Shown: positions 46,544-59,514, numbered from the stretch's first letter. The stretch is 64,000 bases of DNA from Pectobacterium wasabiae CFBP 3304 (GCF_001742185.1 NZ_CP015750.1:1736001-1800000), one strand, 5' to 3'. Made by a program: numbers and translations. Notes: generated by a model from the sequence alone, not told the origin.

Positions 46544-48643
46544 TTAATTTCGGTTACGGTTAACTTTGATGACATCCGGCATTACGCGAATTTTACGCAT
46601 AATATTGGCCAGATGAACGCGGTCAAGGGTGGTGAGGCGGATAAAGGCGCTGTATACGCGGCCGTCTCTCTCTTCCGTGTTGATGCTCTGAATATTGGAG
46701 TTCGCGGCGTTGATCGCTGCCGTCAGATTCGCTAGTGCGCCCTGATGGTTGAACATATCTACTTTGATTTCGGCGATGAACTCTTGTTCTGTCACCTTAT
46801 CCCATTCTACCGCCATGAATTTTTCCGGTTCTTTCTGATAACCGCGTATGTTGCGACAGGATTCATGGTGGATGACCAGCCCTTTGCCAGGGCTGACGTG
46901 GGCAATGATCGGATCGCCGGGGATGGGGCGACAGCATTTGGCAAAGGAGAGCATTACGCCGTCTGCACCTTTGATCGGCAACTTGCGCAGCCCGGTGGTT
47001 CCCAGTTCAGATTGCTCGTTCAGCAGATTCCTCGCCACAACAACGCTCATGGCATTACCCATACCAACTTCTGCCATCAGATCGTCCAGCGTAGCGAGCT
47101 TCATGCGCTCAAGCTCCAACTGAATCGACTTTTCAGGGATATCGGAGAGTTTGCGGCCATTACCCAATGCGTGATTCAGTAAACGGCGACCGAGGCTCAC
47201 AGAATCGTCACGCTTGAGGTTTTTCAGCATCTGACGGATTTTGGAACGCGCTCTGGAGCTAACTACAAAGTTAAGCCACGCGGCATTCGGTCTGGCACCC
47301 GGCGCGGTAATAATTTCAACGGTTTGGCCGCTGGAGAGTGACTGAGACAGCGGATAAGGCTGACGGTCAACGCGTGCGCCGACGCAGGCATGGCCGATAT
47401 CGGTGTGTACTGCGTAGGCGAAATCGACGGGCGTCGCGCCAGCGGGAAGTTCCACAATGCGGCCTTCCGGCGTAAAGACGTACATCTCGTCAGGGAAGAG
47501 GTCGGATTTAACGCTTTCGATAAATTCGAATGAGCTACCGGCGCTTTGCTGGAGTTCCAGTAGACTTTGCATCCAGCGTTGGGCGCGTACCTGTGCCGTC
47601 GTGCTGCTCTCGCCTTCTTTATAGGCCCAATGCGCGGCGACACCCATTTCCGCCATTTGATCCATGTCATCGGTGCGAATTTGCACTTCGACCGGAACGC
47701 CATGCGGGCCAATCAGAGACGTATGCAGTGATTGATAGCCGTTAGCTTTGGGAATAGCGATATAATCTTTCACCCGGCCTGGGCGTGGCTTATACAGGCT
47801 GTGAACCTGACCGAGCACGCGATAGCACGTGTCCAACTCTTTGACGATGACCCGAAACGCGTAGATATCCATGATGGAGTGAAAACGCTGCTCTTTCAGA
47901 TGCATTTTGCAGTAGATGGAGTACAGATGCTTTTCGCGACCGCTGACGCGGCAGGCAATCCCGGCTTCAGTCAAACGCCCTTCGATTTCCGACAGGATTT
48001 TCTGAATCATTTCCTTACGGTTACCGCGTGCGGCCTTAACGACCTCTTTAATTACGCGATAACGGTTTGGATACAGCGCCTCAAAACCCAGTTCTTCCAA
48101 CTCGGTTTTGAGGTGATGAATACCCAGTCTATGTGCCAGCGGGCTGTATATTTCCAGCGTTTCGCGGGCAATGCGGCGGCGTTTGTCCGGGCGTAATGAG
48201 CCCAACGTGCGCATGTTATGGGTACGGTCTGCAAGCTTGATCAGGATGACGCGAATATCTTGCACCATCGCCATGATCATTTTGCGGAAGTTTTCAGCTT
48301 GCGCTTCTTTCTTATCGCGGAACTTCAGTTTGTCCAGCTTGGAAACGCCCTCTACCAGTTCAGCAACGCTTTTACCAAAAAGCTGTTCCATGTCCTGATA
48401 GGTGGCGGGGGTGTCCTCTATAACATCATGCAGCAGTGCTGCCATCAGCGTTTCGTAATCGAGACGCATCTCCGCCAGAATACAGGCGACGGCAACAGGG
48501 TGTGTGATATAGGGTTCACCGCTGGAGCGAGTCTGCCCCTCGTGAGCATCACGTGCAACCAAATAAGCCTGCTGTAAACGTTTGATCTGATCTTCGGGCA
48601 GATAACGTTGAATCAGCAGATTAAGGCTTTCAAAAATGTACAA
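46544..48643 (-). CDS. spoT: Bifunctional (p)ppGpp synthase/hydrolase SpoT (TTG start)
   Basis: Degrades and makes the alarmone (p)ppGpp. It is 699 residues with the start TTG at 48641-48643, the same start codon as in E. coli. Order: HD hydrolase domain with catalytic His72-Asp73 in LLHDVIEDTPAT; synthetase domain (YSIYCKM, DIYAFRVIV, KPRPGRVKDYIAIPKANGYQSLHTS); TGS domain (VFTPEGRIVELPAGATPVDFAY); helical and zinc-finger region; C-terminal ACT domain. It sits between rpoZ and trmH as usual. Confidence 0.97.
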   Translation of the reverse strand: MYIFESLNLLIQRYLPEDQIKRLQQAYLVARDAHEGQTRSSGEPYITHPVAVACILAEMRLDYETLMAALLHDVIEDTPATYQDMEQLFGKSVAELVEGVSKLDKLKFRDKKEAQAENFRKMIMAMVQDIRVILIKLADRTHNMRTLGSLRPDKRRRIARETLEIYSPLAHRLGIHHLKTELEELGFEALYPNRYRVIKEVVKAARGNRKEMIQKILSEIEGRLTEAGIACRVSGREKHLYSIYCKMHLKEQRFHSIMDIYAFRVIVKELDTCYRVLGQVHSLYKPRPGRVKDYIAIPKANGYQSLHTSLIGPHGVPVEVQIRTDDMDQMAEMGVAAHWAYKEGESSTTAQVRAQRWMQSLLELQQSAGSSFEFIESVKSDLFPDEMYVFTPEGRIVELPAGATPVDFAYAVHTDIGHACVGARVDRQPYPLSQSLSSGQTVEIITAPGARPNAAWLNFVVSSRARSKIRQMLKNLKRDDSVSLGRRLLNHALGNGRKLSDIPEKSIQLELERMKLATLDDLMAEVGMGNAMSVVVARNLLNEQSELGTTGLRKLPIKGADGVMLSFAKCCRPIPGDPIIAHVSPGKGLVIHHESCRNIRGYQKEPEKFMAVEWDKVTEQEFIAEIKVDMFNHQGALANLTAAINAANSNIQSINTEERDGRVYSAFIRLTTLDRVHLANIMRKIRVMPDVIKVNRNRN

Positions 48644-48661
48644 GGGCGACTCGTGGTGTGA

Positions 48662-48937
48662 TTAACGGCGGCCTTCAGCAATTGCGGTAACCGCTTGGAT
48701 CTCTGCGGCTTCCTGCTCTTGCTGTTCCTGGCGGTCACGAACATCCAGAATCTGGTTGTTGATCAGACCTTCCTCGATCTCACGCAGTGCGATCACGGTG
48801 TACTTATCGTTTTCTTCAGGAACTAACGGATCTTTGCCGCCAGTCTGGATTTGACGGGCGCGACGAGCAGCGACCAACACCAGGTCAAAACGGTTACCAA
48901 TTTTCTCTACAGCGTCTTGAACAGTTACGCGTGCCAT
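48662..48937 (-). CDS. rpoZ: RNA polymerase omega subunit
   Basis: Binds beta-prime and is part of a ppGpp site on RNA polymerase. It is 91 residues: [29 protein letters not shown] at the start, then [19 protein letters not shown], and a Glu/Gln-rich tail. Lies between gmk and spoT. Confidence 0.97.
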   Translation of the reverse strand: MARVTVQDAVEKIGNRFDLVLVAARRARQIQTGGKDPLVPEENDKYTVIALREIEEGLINNQILDVRDRQEQQEQEAAEIQAVTAIAEGRR

Positions 48938-48990
48938 AATGTGCTACTCCACAGGAAATAAAATGACTGGGCATCATACTGAAAGAGGCG

Positions 48991-51622
<2,632 letters not shown>

Positions 51623-51882
51623 TAAGCAGTGGTAATTTCTCAGAAAACGATGGAATTGCACTTGTTATTTTTTTACACGAATTCACTCACATAAAAGGAC
51701 AATTTTTTCCTGTTTCCTTCACTTAATTATAAGTAAAATTTACTAATTAACGGTCTACGCCTATTGTGCTGTTTTGCGATATAAAAAACCTGAGCGTCTG
51801 ATTATTTCTGTTGAACTCAGGCATAGGGATGTTGTCGTATAGCTTCAGATAATAAGAAAGGTTTGTTGGAGCACTTGTCATA

Positions 51883-53565
51883 ATGAAGTTTGTAACATCT
51901 TTTTCGCAACCCAAGTTATCGTTTGTCCTGGCAGTTTATATTGGTCTTTTTCTCAATGTTTCAGTGTATTATCGTCGATTTGATTATTTTTCACTCTCTG
52001 CTGGTAGCCAAATTCCAACATTTATTCCCGCTCTTGTTGAATTGACCGCAAGTGTCTTATTCACCTTTTTCCTGATGAGAATTATTTCACTTGGGGGACG
52101 CCGTTTTTATCGGATTATCGCTTCTCTTTTGGTGTTGATTTCCGTTGCTGCTAGTTATTACATGACGTTTTTTAATGTCGTTATTGGCTATGGCATTATT
52201 GCAGCGGTCATGACCACCGATATTGATCTTTCTAAAGAAGTTATTGGTTTTCGTTTTTTCCTGTGGATGCTCGTGGTGAGTGCGCTGCCATTATTTTTGA
52301 TTTGGAAAAACTCGCTGCGTCATACATTGATCGAACAGCTTAAATCGCCAGGGAAGCGTTTGATGCCTCTTTTGGTTCTTGCCGCTGTCGTCGCGCTGGT
52401 TTGGATGCCACTTCGCTATATGGATAAGGCTCAGTCGGTATCTGAACGAGAATCCAATGTGGATTTACCCAGCTATGGCGGTGTTGTGGCTCACTCGTAT
52501 CTGCCTTCTAACTGGTTATCCGCATTAGGGTTATTTGCGTACACCAAGTATGACGAGAGCCAGGATTCCTCTAATCTTTTCGATCCCGCTCAGCATTTCA
52601 CTTATGTCCCGCCGAAAGGCATTGACGATACCTACGTGGTTTTCATTATTGGTGAAACAACCCGCTGGGATCATATGGGGCTATTAGGTTACGAGAGAGA
52701 TACGACGCCGAAGCTATCAAAAGAAAAGAATCTGGTCGCATTCCGTGGCCAATCGTGTGATACCTCAACCAAGCTTTCCATGCGCTGTATGTTTGTGCGA
52801 GAAGGCGGTACGGAAGACAACCCGCAGCGAACCCTGAAAGAACAGAATGTCTTTGCTGTAATGAAAGAATTGGGCTTCACCTCTGAGCTGTTTGCGATGC
52901 AAAGTGAGGTGTGGTTTTACAATAGCATTGAAGCGAACAACTATTCCTTCCGCGAAATGATTGCGTCAGAGAAGCACAATGATGGCAAATCAGTGCAGGA
53001 TATGTTGCTGGTTAATGAGGTCAAGGAATCGCTTGAACGCTACCCTCAAGGTAAGCATCTGATTGTGCTGCATACTAAAGGCTCTCACTATCTGTATTCC
53101 ATGCGGTATCCCCGCAGCTATGCGCGTTATCAGCCGGAGTGTATGGGTGTTGATGCCTCTTGTTCGCGTGAGCAGTTGATTAATGCTTTTGATAATAGCG
53201 TGCTCTATACCGATAGCTTTATTGATAGCGTGATCGATCAGGTTCGGGACAAGAAAGCGATCGTGTTTTATGCCTCCGATCATGGTGAGTCCATCGATGA
53301 TAACTACCATTTGCACGGCACGCCGCGTCAGATGGCACCGCCTGAACAGTTCCGTTCGCCGATGATGGTGTGGACATCAGATAAATTTCTGGCTGATGCT
53401 GATAATTTACAGGCGTTTGAGCAGTTGAAAGCTCAGCAACTCGTTGGCAAAACACATCGCCATGAAGAGTTGTTTGACACGATCCTTGGATGTTTGGGAT
53501 ACACATCGCCTGACGGCGGCATTAACCCTAAAAACAACTGGTGTCAGAAACCTGCCATACCCTAA
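51883..53565 (+). CDS. eptB: Kdo2-lipid A phosphoethanolamine 7''-transferase EptB
   Basis: Adds phosphoethanolamine to the outer Kdo of lipopolysaccharide. It is 560 residues. Five N-terminal membrane segments (to about residue 180) precede a periplasmic sulfatase-fold domain with FIIGETTRWDHMG, the catalytic threonine region CDTSTKLSMRCMF, HTKGSH and YASDHGES with metal-ligand Asp-His. It matches E. coli EptB closely, including SPDGGIN.KNNWC near the end. The last three codons and the TAA come from a family A repeat, so the C-terminal tail has been replaced. Confidence 0.94.
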   Translation: MKFVTSFSQPKLSFVLAVYIGLFLNVSVYYRRFDYFSLSAGSQIPTFIPALVELTASVLFTFFLMRIISLGGRRFYRIIASLLVLISVAASYYMTFFNVVIGYGIIAAVMTTDIDLSKEVIGFRFFLWMLVVSALPLFLIWKNSLRHTLIEQLKSPGKRLMPLLVLAAVVALVWMPLRYMDKAQSVSERESNVDLPSYGGVVAHSYLPSNWLSALGLFAYTKYDESQDSSNLFDPAQHFTYVPPKGIDDTYVVFIIGETTRWDHMGLLGYERDTTPKLSKEKNLVAFRGQSCDTSTKLSMRCMFVREGGTEDNPQRTLKEQNVFAVMKELGFTSELFAMQSEVWFYNSIEANNYSFREMIASEKHNDGKSVQDMLLVNEVKESLERYPQGKHLIVLHTKGSHYLYSMRYPRSYARYQPECMGVDASCSREQLINAFDNSVLYTDSFIDSVIDQVRDKKAIVFYASDHGESIDDNYHLHGTPRQMAPPEQFRSPMMVWTSDKFLADADNLQAFEQLKAQQLVGKTHRHEELFDTILGCLGYTSPDGGINPKNNWCQKPAIP

Positions 53566-53670
53566 ATAATTCGAGTTTCAGGCAAGCAGCGACCCCAACG
53601 GGGCGAGGTCCACGTGAGTGGGCCGAGTAGTGCCGCCAACGCACATGCAACTTGAAGTATGACGGATATA
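53556..53670. repeat. MITE-like repeat, family A, copy 3 (eptB 3' end)
   Basis: 115 bp, starting CATACCCTAAATAATTCGAG and ending CAACTTGAAGTATGACGGATATA. The ends match copies 1 and 2; the interior differs (CCCCAACGGGGCGAGG). It overlaps the last ten bases of eptB. Confidence 0.8.
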
Positions 53671-53806
53671 ATTGACATGAATCACGGACAAGGACGTCGG
53701 TTTCAGGCTGTAAATACAAGGGATGGATACTTTAACGGCAGATGGAATCCTTTTGTTAAAAAGGGATTGACGCTTCAATAAGGTAGCAGTAATATGCGCC
53801 CGCATT

Positions 53807-53883
53807 CGGCGAGTAGCGCAGCTTGGTAGCGCAACTGGTTTGGGACCAGTGGGTCGGAGGTTCGAATCCTCTCTCGCCGACCA
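53807..53883 (+). tRNA. proM: tRNA-Pro (TGG)
   Basis: A 77-nt cloverleaf CGGCGAGTAGCGCAGCTTGG to CTCGCCGACCA, with anticodon loop TTTGGGA (anticodon TGG), T-arm GGTTCGAATCC and encoded CCA. The same sequence, as I recall it, is E. coli proM. In E. coli it is proK (CGG) that lies near eptB. Confidence 0.95.
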
Positions 53884-54255
53884 CTTTATTTCCTCGTAGA
53901 TCACTTTTCTGTTTTTTCCGTATTCCAACGCTTCCTAATCTCACCTTGTTTCTTTTTAAAAAATAGTTTTTCTATCAGCACTCTTTAGCATTGATAATTG
54001 CTTTATCTTCCTTGTTTTTAGTTCGGAATTTTCCCAAAAATAGAGCGAAAAAGCATGCGTTAATCTTCCTGAATAATATCTATCATTTTGTTTTTTAATG
54101 ATTAAATCAAAAACCACTCCATGTGTTTAAAAATAATACAGACTTTACCTCGCCGTATTTAAATGTAAGTTTGTGTGCGGTCAGCATTCCGCGATAGTTA
54201 TATATTCGCTTTGTTGAAACTGTCTTTTTATTCAAACATGGAAGATGTTTCTATC
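53884..54255. other. AT-rich gap before the Ail-like gene
   Basis: About 370 bp, conspicuously richer in A and T than the flanking genes. No gene or clear PhoP/PmrA box is visible. Such sequence is typical of H-NS-bound, horizontally acquired surface-protein genes; that is an inference. Confidence 0.45.
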
Positions 54256-54780
54256 ATGAAAAAAACAACACTGCTGCTTTCCACTCTGATTGCTTGCACC
54301 ATGGGAATCACTGTTGCTCAGGCGACACAAACGGTATCACTGGGTTATGCTCAGGCGAAATTCGAAGATTTTAAAGATCTGAAAGGAATTACGGCCAAAT
54401 ACCATTATCAGGGAGATTCCTCTCTTGGCATTATCGGTTCTTTCACTTATGTGAGTGCAGAACAAACTGAGTATTATCAGAATGCAAGCAGTGATTTTTA
54501 TAAACTAAAATACTATTCACTGATGGCTGGCCCATCTTACCGTTTTAATGAATATGTCAGTGTTTATGGTTTGGCTGGTATTGGTCACGGTAAATCCAGT
54601 TGGGAAAAAGGTGATGCTGTACGTGAATCTAGCAGTGGGAAAAAATCCAGTTTTGCTTACGGCGCAGGTATTCAAATCACACCGGTAGCAAACTGGGCGA
54701 TTGATATTGGCTATGAAGGCACGAAACTTGATGATGAGCGTGTAGACGGTTTTAATATTGGCGTCGGTTATCGTTTCTGA
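54256..54780 (+). CDS. Ail/Lom/OmpX-family outer membrane protein
   Basis: Small eight-strand outer membrane beta-barrel, 174 residues from the ATG at 54256; an upstream frame adds 27 unconserved residues. The signal peptide is MKKTTLLLSTLIACTMGITVAQA. Alternating aromatic strands follow: TVSLGYAQAKFEDFKDLKGI, GPSYRFNEYVSVYGLAGIGHG, SFAYGAGIQITPVANWAIDIGYEG, and the C-terminal FNIGVGYRF ending in Phe, needed for barrel insertion. Relatives (Ail, OmpX, PagC) act in adhesion and serum resistance. The exact subfamily is uncertain. It follows tRNA-Pro and an AT-rich gap, suggesting acquisition. Confidence 0.88.
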   Translation: MKKTTLLLSTLIACTMGITVAQATQTVSLGYAQAKFEDFKDLKGITAKYHYQGDSSLGIIGSFTYVSAEQTEYYQNASSDFYKLKYYSLMAGPSYRFNEYVSVYGLAGIGHGKSSWEKGDAVRESSSGKKSSFAYGAGIQITPVANWAIDIGYEGTKLDDERVDGFNIGVGYRF

Positions 54781-54823
54781 TTTGTTTAATATAGAAAACC
54801 GGTGGACGAGTTTCTGCCGGTTA

Positions 54824-56428
54824 TTATTCTTTCCTCCCTTCTTTATTGTTAATCATAAAGCTCTCTATCGATTTATCACTATGATAGTGCAACCAGACCA
54901 GCAATGATTCATTGTCCATCGGTTTAGCATAAAGAAATCCCTGTATATATTTTACGCCATGCTGTTGTAAATACAGGAGTTGTTGCACGGTTTCCACGCC
55001 TTCTGCTATCGATTGAAGTTTGATGCGATGACTCAAATTAATAATGGCATCAAGAATGGGGGCTTCTTCATCCGGTGATGAAATCGCACTGACGAATCCC
55101 TGATCAATTTTCAGGCAGTCCAGCGGGAAATTTTGTAGATAGGAGAGTGAACAGTGGCCGGTGCCGAAGTCATCGATGGCGATCATAAAGCCATCTTCAC
55201 GTAGTTGATGCAGGCGCTGTATGATTTCAGGGCCGTTGCTAATGAGGTTACGTTCAGTCAGCTCCAGCGTAATGCTTAATGAATGAGTGGCGACTTTTTC
55301 TGCGAAGCGGTGTACGTCTGAAACGAAACTTGGATGATGCAGGTGCTCGGCTGCAACGTTGAGGCTCAGGTGGAATCCGGGTTTTACCTGCCAACTGGCG
55401 ATATCGTTTGCGACCAGATCAAATAAATGCCGGGTGATGGGAATAATCATACTCTCTGCTTCGGCAGCGGAGATAAATATATCAGGCCTGATCCACTGCC
55501 CATTGCTGCGTCGCCAGCGCAGTAAGGTTTCAACGCCGGTGCAGGATTGTGATTCTGCATCATAAATGGGCTGGTAATAGACGGAAAATTCGCCCTTAGC
55601 GATGCCTTTACGGAGCTCGTCGCGGAATAATAATTTACGTTTTTGCCAGTACCACACCGTCGCAAGGAAGAGCAGGGAGAGAATCATTGCCAGCGGCAAG
55701 AACGTAAAGAATGCCTGCTTCCAGTTTGCTACAGATTGAGAGGTTGGTGCAGTAACTGTGAGGGTTATCGGGAAATAGCTCGATTTTATTTCAAGCGTTG
55801 AGGTAGAAAATAAACCAGAGCGGTGCGTAATTGTTGGGCCAATTTGAATGAGATGACCGTCGCCCGCTTTCAGTGCGAGTTGATAGCCGCGGGTTTGGCT
55901 AATCGCAATCATAAGATCAATCAGGTATTGCGCATCAACCATAGTATAAGCGCCGTAACCCGTTAGGGGCATCTGGACGAAGATTATCGCTGGGCGTGCT
56001 TTTACGTTGTCTGAGCCTGCAATTGACAGGCTCCAGCGTTCAGAATAGGTATCCGGTAATGGCTGCTGAATAACGCGGCTTATCGGTGTCAATGCGTTGC
56101 CAAACGTTGAAGAGCAGTAGACGTTAGTATTATGGATAACACCGATCGCGCGAAAGTAAGGAAAAACGGAGCCGAGGCGTTTCAGTTCATCGCTGATGGT
56201 GTTGCAGGGTTGACCATGAAAGTGCTGGAGGCGATCCACCATCTTCCATGCCTGTATCGAAATGTTCTCAGCATGATTCATTGCGATTTGCGCAGTGGCT
56301 TCCAAATCGCGTTTTACCATTAATCTGGACTCTACAAACGTGAGCAGTAACCCCAGCAGCAGTGGCAGCATGCCTGCAACCAGTAACTGCAACATGTTGA
56401 TTTTACGTTCACTACGTCTGGGGCTCAT
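54824..56428 (-). CDS. CSS-motif EAL-domain cyclic-di-GMP phosphodiesterase
   Basis: Predicted redox-responsive phosphodiesterase that degrades cyclic-di-GMP, 534 residues. A transmembrane helix (about 12-32) is followed by a periplasmic CSS domain with NVYCSSTFG, a second helix (about 235-260) and a cytoplasmic EAL domain from about 275. The EAL triplet itself reads ETL (GVETLLRW), while LNVAAEH, ELTERNL, DDFGTGHCSLSYL, LKIDQGFV and EGVETVQQ are intact, so it is probably active. In E. coli such proteins are controlled by DsbA/DsbB-dependent disulfides. A GGAGATG site precedes the ATG. Confidence 0.9.
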   Translation of the reverse strand: MSPRRSERKINMLQLLVAGMLPLLLGLLLTFVESRLMVKRDLEATAQIAMNHAENISIQAWKMVDRLQHFHGQPCNTISDELKRLGSVFPYFRAIGVIHNTNVYCSSTFGNALTPISRVIQQPLPDTYSERWSLSIAGSDNVKARPAIIFVQMPLTGYGAYTMVDAQYLIDLMIAISQTRGYQLALKAGDGHLIQIGPTITHRSGLFSTSTLEIKSSYFPITLTVTAPTSQSVANWKQAFFTFLPLAMILSLLFLATVWYWQKRKLLFRDELRKGIAKGEFSVYYQPIYDAESQSCTGVETLLRWRRSNGQWIRPDIFISAAEAESMIIPITRHLFDLVANDIASWQVKPGFHLSLNVAAEHLHHPSFVSDVHRFAEKVATHSLSITLELTERNLISNGPEIIQRLHQLREDGFMIAIDDFGTGHCSLSYLQNFPLDCLKIDQGFVSAISSPDEEAPILDAIINLSHRIKLQSIAEGVETVQQLLYLQQHGVKYIQGFLYAKPMDNESLLVWLHYHSDKSIESFMINNKEGRKE

Positions 56429-56520
56429 TCACATCTCCTTTCTGGCAGCAGAGGCCGATGTAGAGACGTCCTTTTCTCCATTAGCTAAAGGAGAGCGCTG
56501 AATAGAGGTTATTATAGTGC

Positions 56521-57720
56521 CTATTTGCTGAAAGGTAGCGCCTGCGCACAGGCCCATGCCGAACTCCATGCCCATTGGAAATTATAGCCGCCGAGCCAGC
56601 CGGTTACATCGACCACTTCACCGATGAAATATAGCCCTGGCACCGAATTGGCCTCCATGGTTTTGGAAGATAGCGCGCGGGTGTCAACGCCGCCGATGGT
56701 CACTTCGGCTGTGCGATAACCTTCGGTACCGTTTGGCTGTACGTGCCACTGTTGCAGGCTTTGTTCAATTTGTAGCTGCTGTGCGCTGTTGAGTTGTTTC
56801 AACGTCACATCCGGCAGTTGCCCGAGTGTTTGCAGGCATTCAACCAGTCGTTTAGGTAGCCACTGTGCCAACGTGTTTTTCAGGCTTTGGTTTGGATGGG
56901 CACTGCGTTCATCATTGATAAGCTGGGTGAGGTCGTGGCCGGGTAGCAGATTAATGGTGACAAATTCACCCGCTTGCCAGTAGCTGGAAATTTGCAAAAT
57001 AGCGGGGCCAGAGAGCCCGCGGTGCGTGAACAGGATATTTTCACGGAATATCACGCCGTTTTCTGCGGTGACGACGGTAGGCACAGAGACGCCGGAGAGC
57101 GTTTGCAACTGTTCGAGCAGCGGCTTGTGCAGCGTAAAGGGTACCAGCGCGGCGCGGGTTGGGAGTACGTTAATTCCGAACTGTGCGGCGAGCTGATAGC
57201 CGAACGGCGTTGCGCCCAGACCAGGCATCGACAGGCCGCCGCAGGCAACGACCAGCGATGCGCTTTGGAACGATGTACCGCTGCTCAGGTGGACGGTGAA
57301 CCGATCGTCTGACTTCTCCACCGCAGTGACTTCACTACGCAGACGGAGAATGACGTTAGCCTGCTCGCACTCTGTTACCAGCATATCCACGATTTGCTGT
57401 GCGGAATCATCGCAGAATAGCTGGCCGAGCGTTTTTTCGTGATAAGCGATGCGGTGGCTGTTGACCAGGCTAATGAAATCCCATTGGGTATAACGTGCCA
57501 GTGCCGATTTACAAAAGTGAGGGTTGTGGGACAGATACGCGGCCGGTTCCGCATACATATTGGTAAAGTTGCAGCGCCCTCCGCCGGACATCAATATTTT
57601 ACGCCCTGCCTTCTTGCCGTTATCGAGCAGTAGAACACGCAGCCCGCGCTGTCCTGCCTGTGCGGCACAAAACATGCCTGCTGCACCAGCACCGATGATG
57701 ACAACGTCAAACTGTTCCAC
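56521..57720 (-). CDS. yhiN: YhiN/BaiN-like FAD-dependent flavoprotein (GTG start)
   Basis: Two-dinucleotide-binding flavoprotein of unknown substrate, 399 residues. The FAD site VVIIGAGAAGMFCAAQAG is at the N-terminus, followed by the family motif GRKILMSGGGRCNFTN, then VACGGLSMPGLGATPFGY and GLYFIGEVVDVTGWLGGYNFQWAWSSA at the C-terminus. I start it at the GTG 57718-57720, which has GGAG upstream and matches E. coli YhiN; the frame from 57768 adds 16 unconserved residues. Divergent from pitA, as in E. coli. Confidence 0.92.
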   Translation of the reverse strand: MEQFDVVIIGAGAAGMFCAAQAGQRGLRVLLLDNGKKAGRKILMSGGGRCNFTNMYAEPAAYLSHNPHFCKSALARYTQWDFISLVNSHRIAYHEKTLGQLFCDDSAQQIVDMLVTECEQANVILRLRSEVTAVEKSDDRFTVHLSSGTSFQSASLVVACGGLSMPGLGATPFGYQLAAQFGINVLPTRAALVPFTLHKPLLEQLQTLSGVSVPTVVTAENGVIFRENILFTHRGLSGPAILQISSYWQAGEFVTINLLPGHDLTQLINDERSAHPNQSLKNTLAQWLPKRLVECLQTLGQLPDVTLKQLNSAQQLQIEQSLQQWHVQPNGTEGYRTAEVTIGGVDTRALSSKTMEANSVPGLYFIGEVVDVTGWLGGYNFQWAWSSAWACAQALPFSK

Positions 57721-57988
57721 AATGCATTTCTCCGATGAGTGAGTGATTGCCGCAGGCAAGTGAGCCATTGGGGCGGCAAATTGTAGTGTTGGTTTTTGTT
57801 CGATACCAGCGTAACAATTTGCATGTTTTAGTAAAAATATATAATTTATTGATTTATATTGATTAAGTGGTTTTCTTGTCGATGTCCGTCACATATTAAG
57901 TCAAAAAAATGTCATATTTTCCTTTTCCCCACCCCTGCTTGTCGCCGATAATGCGCCGCGTTCATGACCACTAAATGGCCTAACGTTT

Positions 57989-59494
57989 ATGCTACATTTA
58001 TTTGCCGGACTGGATTACTACACCGGCCTGATGTTGATATTGGCTTTGTTGTTTGTACTGATGTACGAAGCCATTAACGGTTTTCACGATACTGCGAATG
58101 CCGTTGCTACTGTTATTTATACCCGAGCCATGCGTGCAGAGTTTGCCGTTGTTATGGCCGGCGTCTTTAATTTCTTCGGTGTACTGCTGGGCGGCCTGAG
58201 CGTGGCCTATGCGATTGTTCACCTTCTCCCCACAGATTTATTGCTGAACGTGAGTTCGGCGCATGGTCTGGCGATGGTCTTTTCGATGCTGCTGGCCGCT
58301 ATTATCTGGAATCTGGGTACCTGGTATTTTGGTATCCCTGCCTCCAGCTCCCACACGCTGATTGGCTCCATTATCGGTATTGGTTTGACCAACGCGCTGC
58401 TGACGAATAGCTCCGTCGTGGATGCGTTGAATGTGCCGAAAATGATCAGCATTTTCTTGTCACTACTGCTATCGCCGATTGTGGGGATGGTGCTTGCAGG
58501 CCTGCTGCTGCTGGTATTGCGTCGGTTCTGGAACAACAGTAAAAAACGTAAACGCGTGCATCTGACGCCCGTCGATCGCGAAAAGCAGGACGGCAAACGT
58601 AAGCCGCCGTTCTGGACGCGTACCGCGCTGATTCTATCGGCGATTGGGGTGAGTTTCTCTCACGGTGCAAACGACGGTCAGAAAGGTATCGGCTTGATTA
58701 TGTTGGTGCTGATTGGTGTCGCGCCGGCTGGTTTTATTGTCAACATGAACGCGTCTGGCTATGACATCAGCCGGACCCGTGATGCCGTTGTCAATTTGCA
58801 GGAATATTACAAGCAGCACGGCGACGCGTTGACACACGTCATCGACCTGTCTCCGCCTGTGATCCCTGCGTCAGAAAACACCATTCCCGGTAACGGTCAG
58901 AAAGAGTTCCACTGTGACAGTTCACGCGTGATGATTGCGATTGAGCGCACACAGGGCTTGCTGAATAACCTGAAAAGCTATGACCAGTTGAACCCTGACG
59001 ATCGTAGCAGAGTGCGCCGCCTGCTGATGTGCATCTCGGACACGATGGATCGGGTGGTCAAGCTGCCAGAAACGTCGGGCGAAGATAAGCGTTACCTGAG
59101 CAACCTGCGTAAAGACATGCTGCAGACGGTTGAATATGCGCCTCTTTGGATCATTGTTGCCGTCGCGCTGGCGCTGTCTTTGGGCACCATGGTGGGCTGG
59201 AAACGCGTTGCTGTCACCATCGGCGAGAAGATTGGCAAGAAAGGCATGACCTACGCACAGGGCGTTTCGGCGCAGGTGACGGCGGCCTTGTCGATTGGCG
59301 TTGCCAGCTACACCGGTATGCCGGTTTCCACTACGCACGTATTATCCTCGGCGGTTGCCGGGACGATGATTGCGGACGGTGGGGGCGTACAGGGCAAAAC
59401 GATAAGAAGCATTCTGCTGGCCTGGGTATTGACGCTGCCTGTCTCAATGCTGATGTCTGGGGCGCTGTACTGGCTGGCTCTGAAGCTGATTTGA
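57989..59494 (+). CDS. pitA: Low-affinity inorganic phosphate transporter PitA
   Basis: Metal-phosphate/H+ symporter of the inner membrane, 501 residues (E. coli 499). Two repeated PHO-4 signatures are present: [23 protein letters not shown] [16 protein letters not shown] near the N-terminus and [13 protein letters not shown] in the middle; [16 protein letters not shown] and [12 protein letters not shown] are the paired motifs. A large hydrophilic loop lies at about 255-375. Between yhiN and uspB as in E. coli. Confidence 0.96.
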   Translation: MLHLFAGLDYYTGLMLILALLFVLMYEAINGFHDTANAVATVIYTRAMRAEFAVVMAGVFNFFGVLLGGLSVAYAIVHLLPTDLLLNVSSAHGLAMVFSMLLAAIIWNLGTWYFGIPASSSHTLIGSIIGIGLTNALLTNSSVVDALNVPKMISIFLSLLLSPIVGMVLAGLLLLVLRRFWNNSKKRKRVHLTPVDREKQDGKRKPPFWTRTALILSAIGVSFSHGANDGQKGIGLIMLVLIGVAPAGFIVNMNASGYDISRTRDAVVNLQEYYKQHGDALTHVIDLSPPVIPASENTIPGNGQKEFHCDSSRVMIAIERTQGLLNNLKSYDQLNPDDRSRVRRLLMCISDTMDRVVKLPETSGEDKRYLSNLRKDMLQTVEYAPLWIIVAVALALSLGTMVGWKRVAVTIGEKIGKKGMTYAQGVSAQVTAALSIGVASYTGMPVSTTHVLSSAVAGTMIADGGGVQGKTIRSILLAWVLTLPVSMLMSGALYWLALKLI

Positions 59495-59514
59495 TTTTGG
59501 TAACCGGTTAAGCA

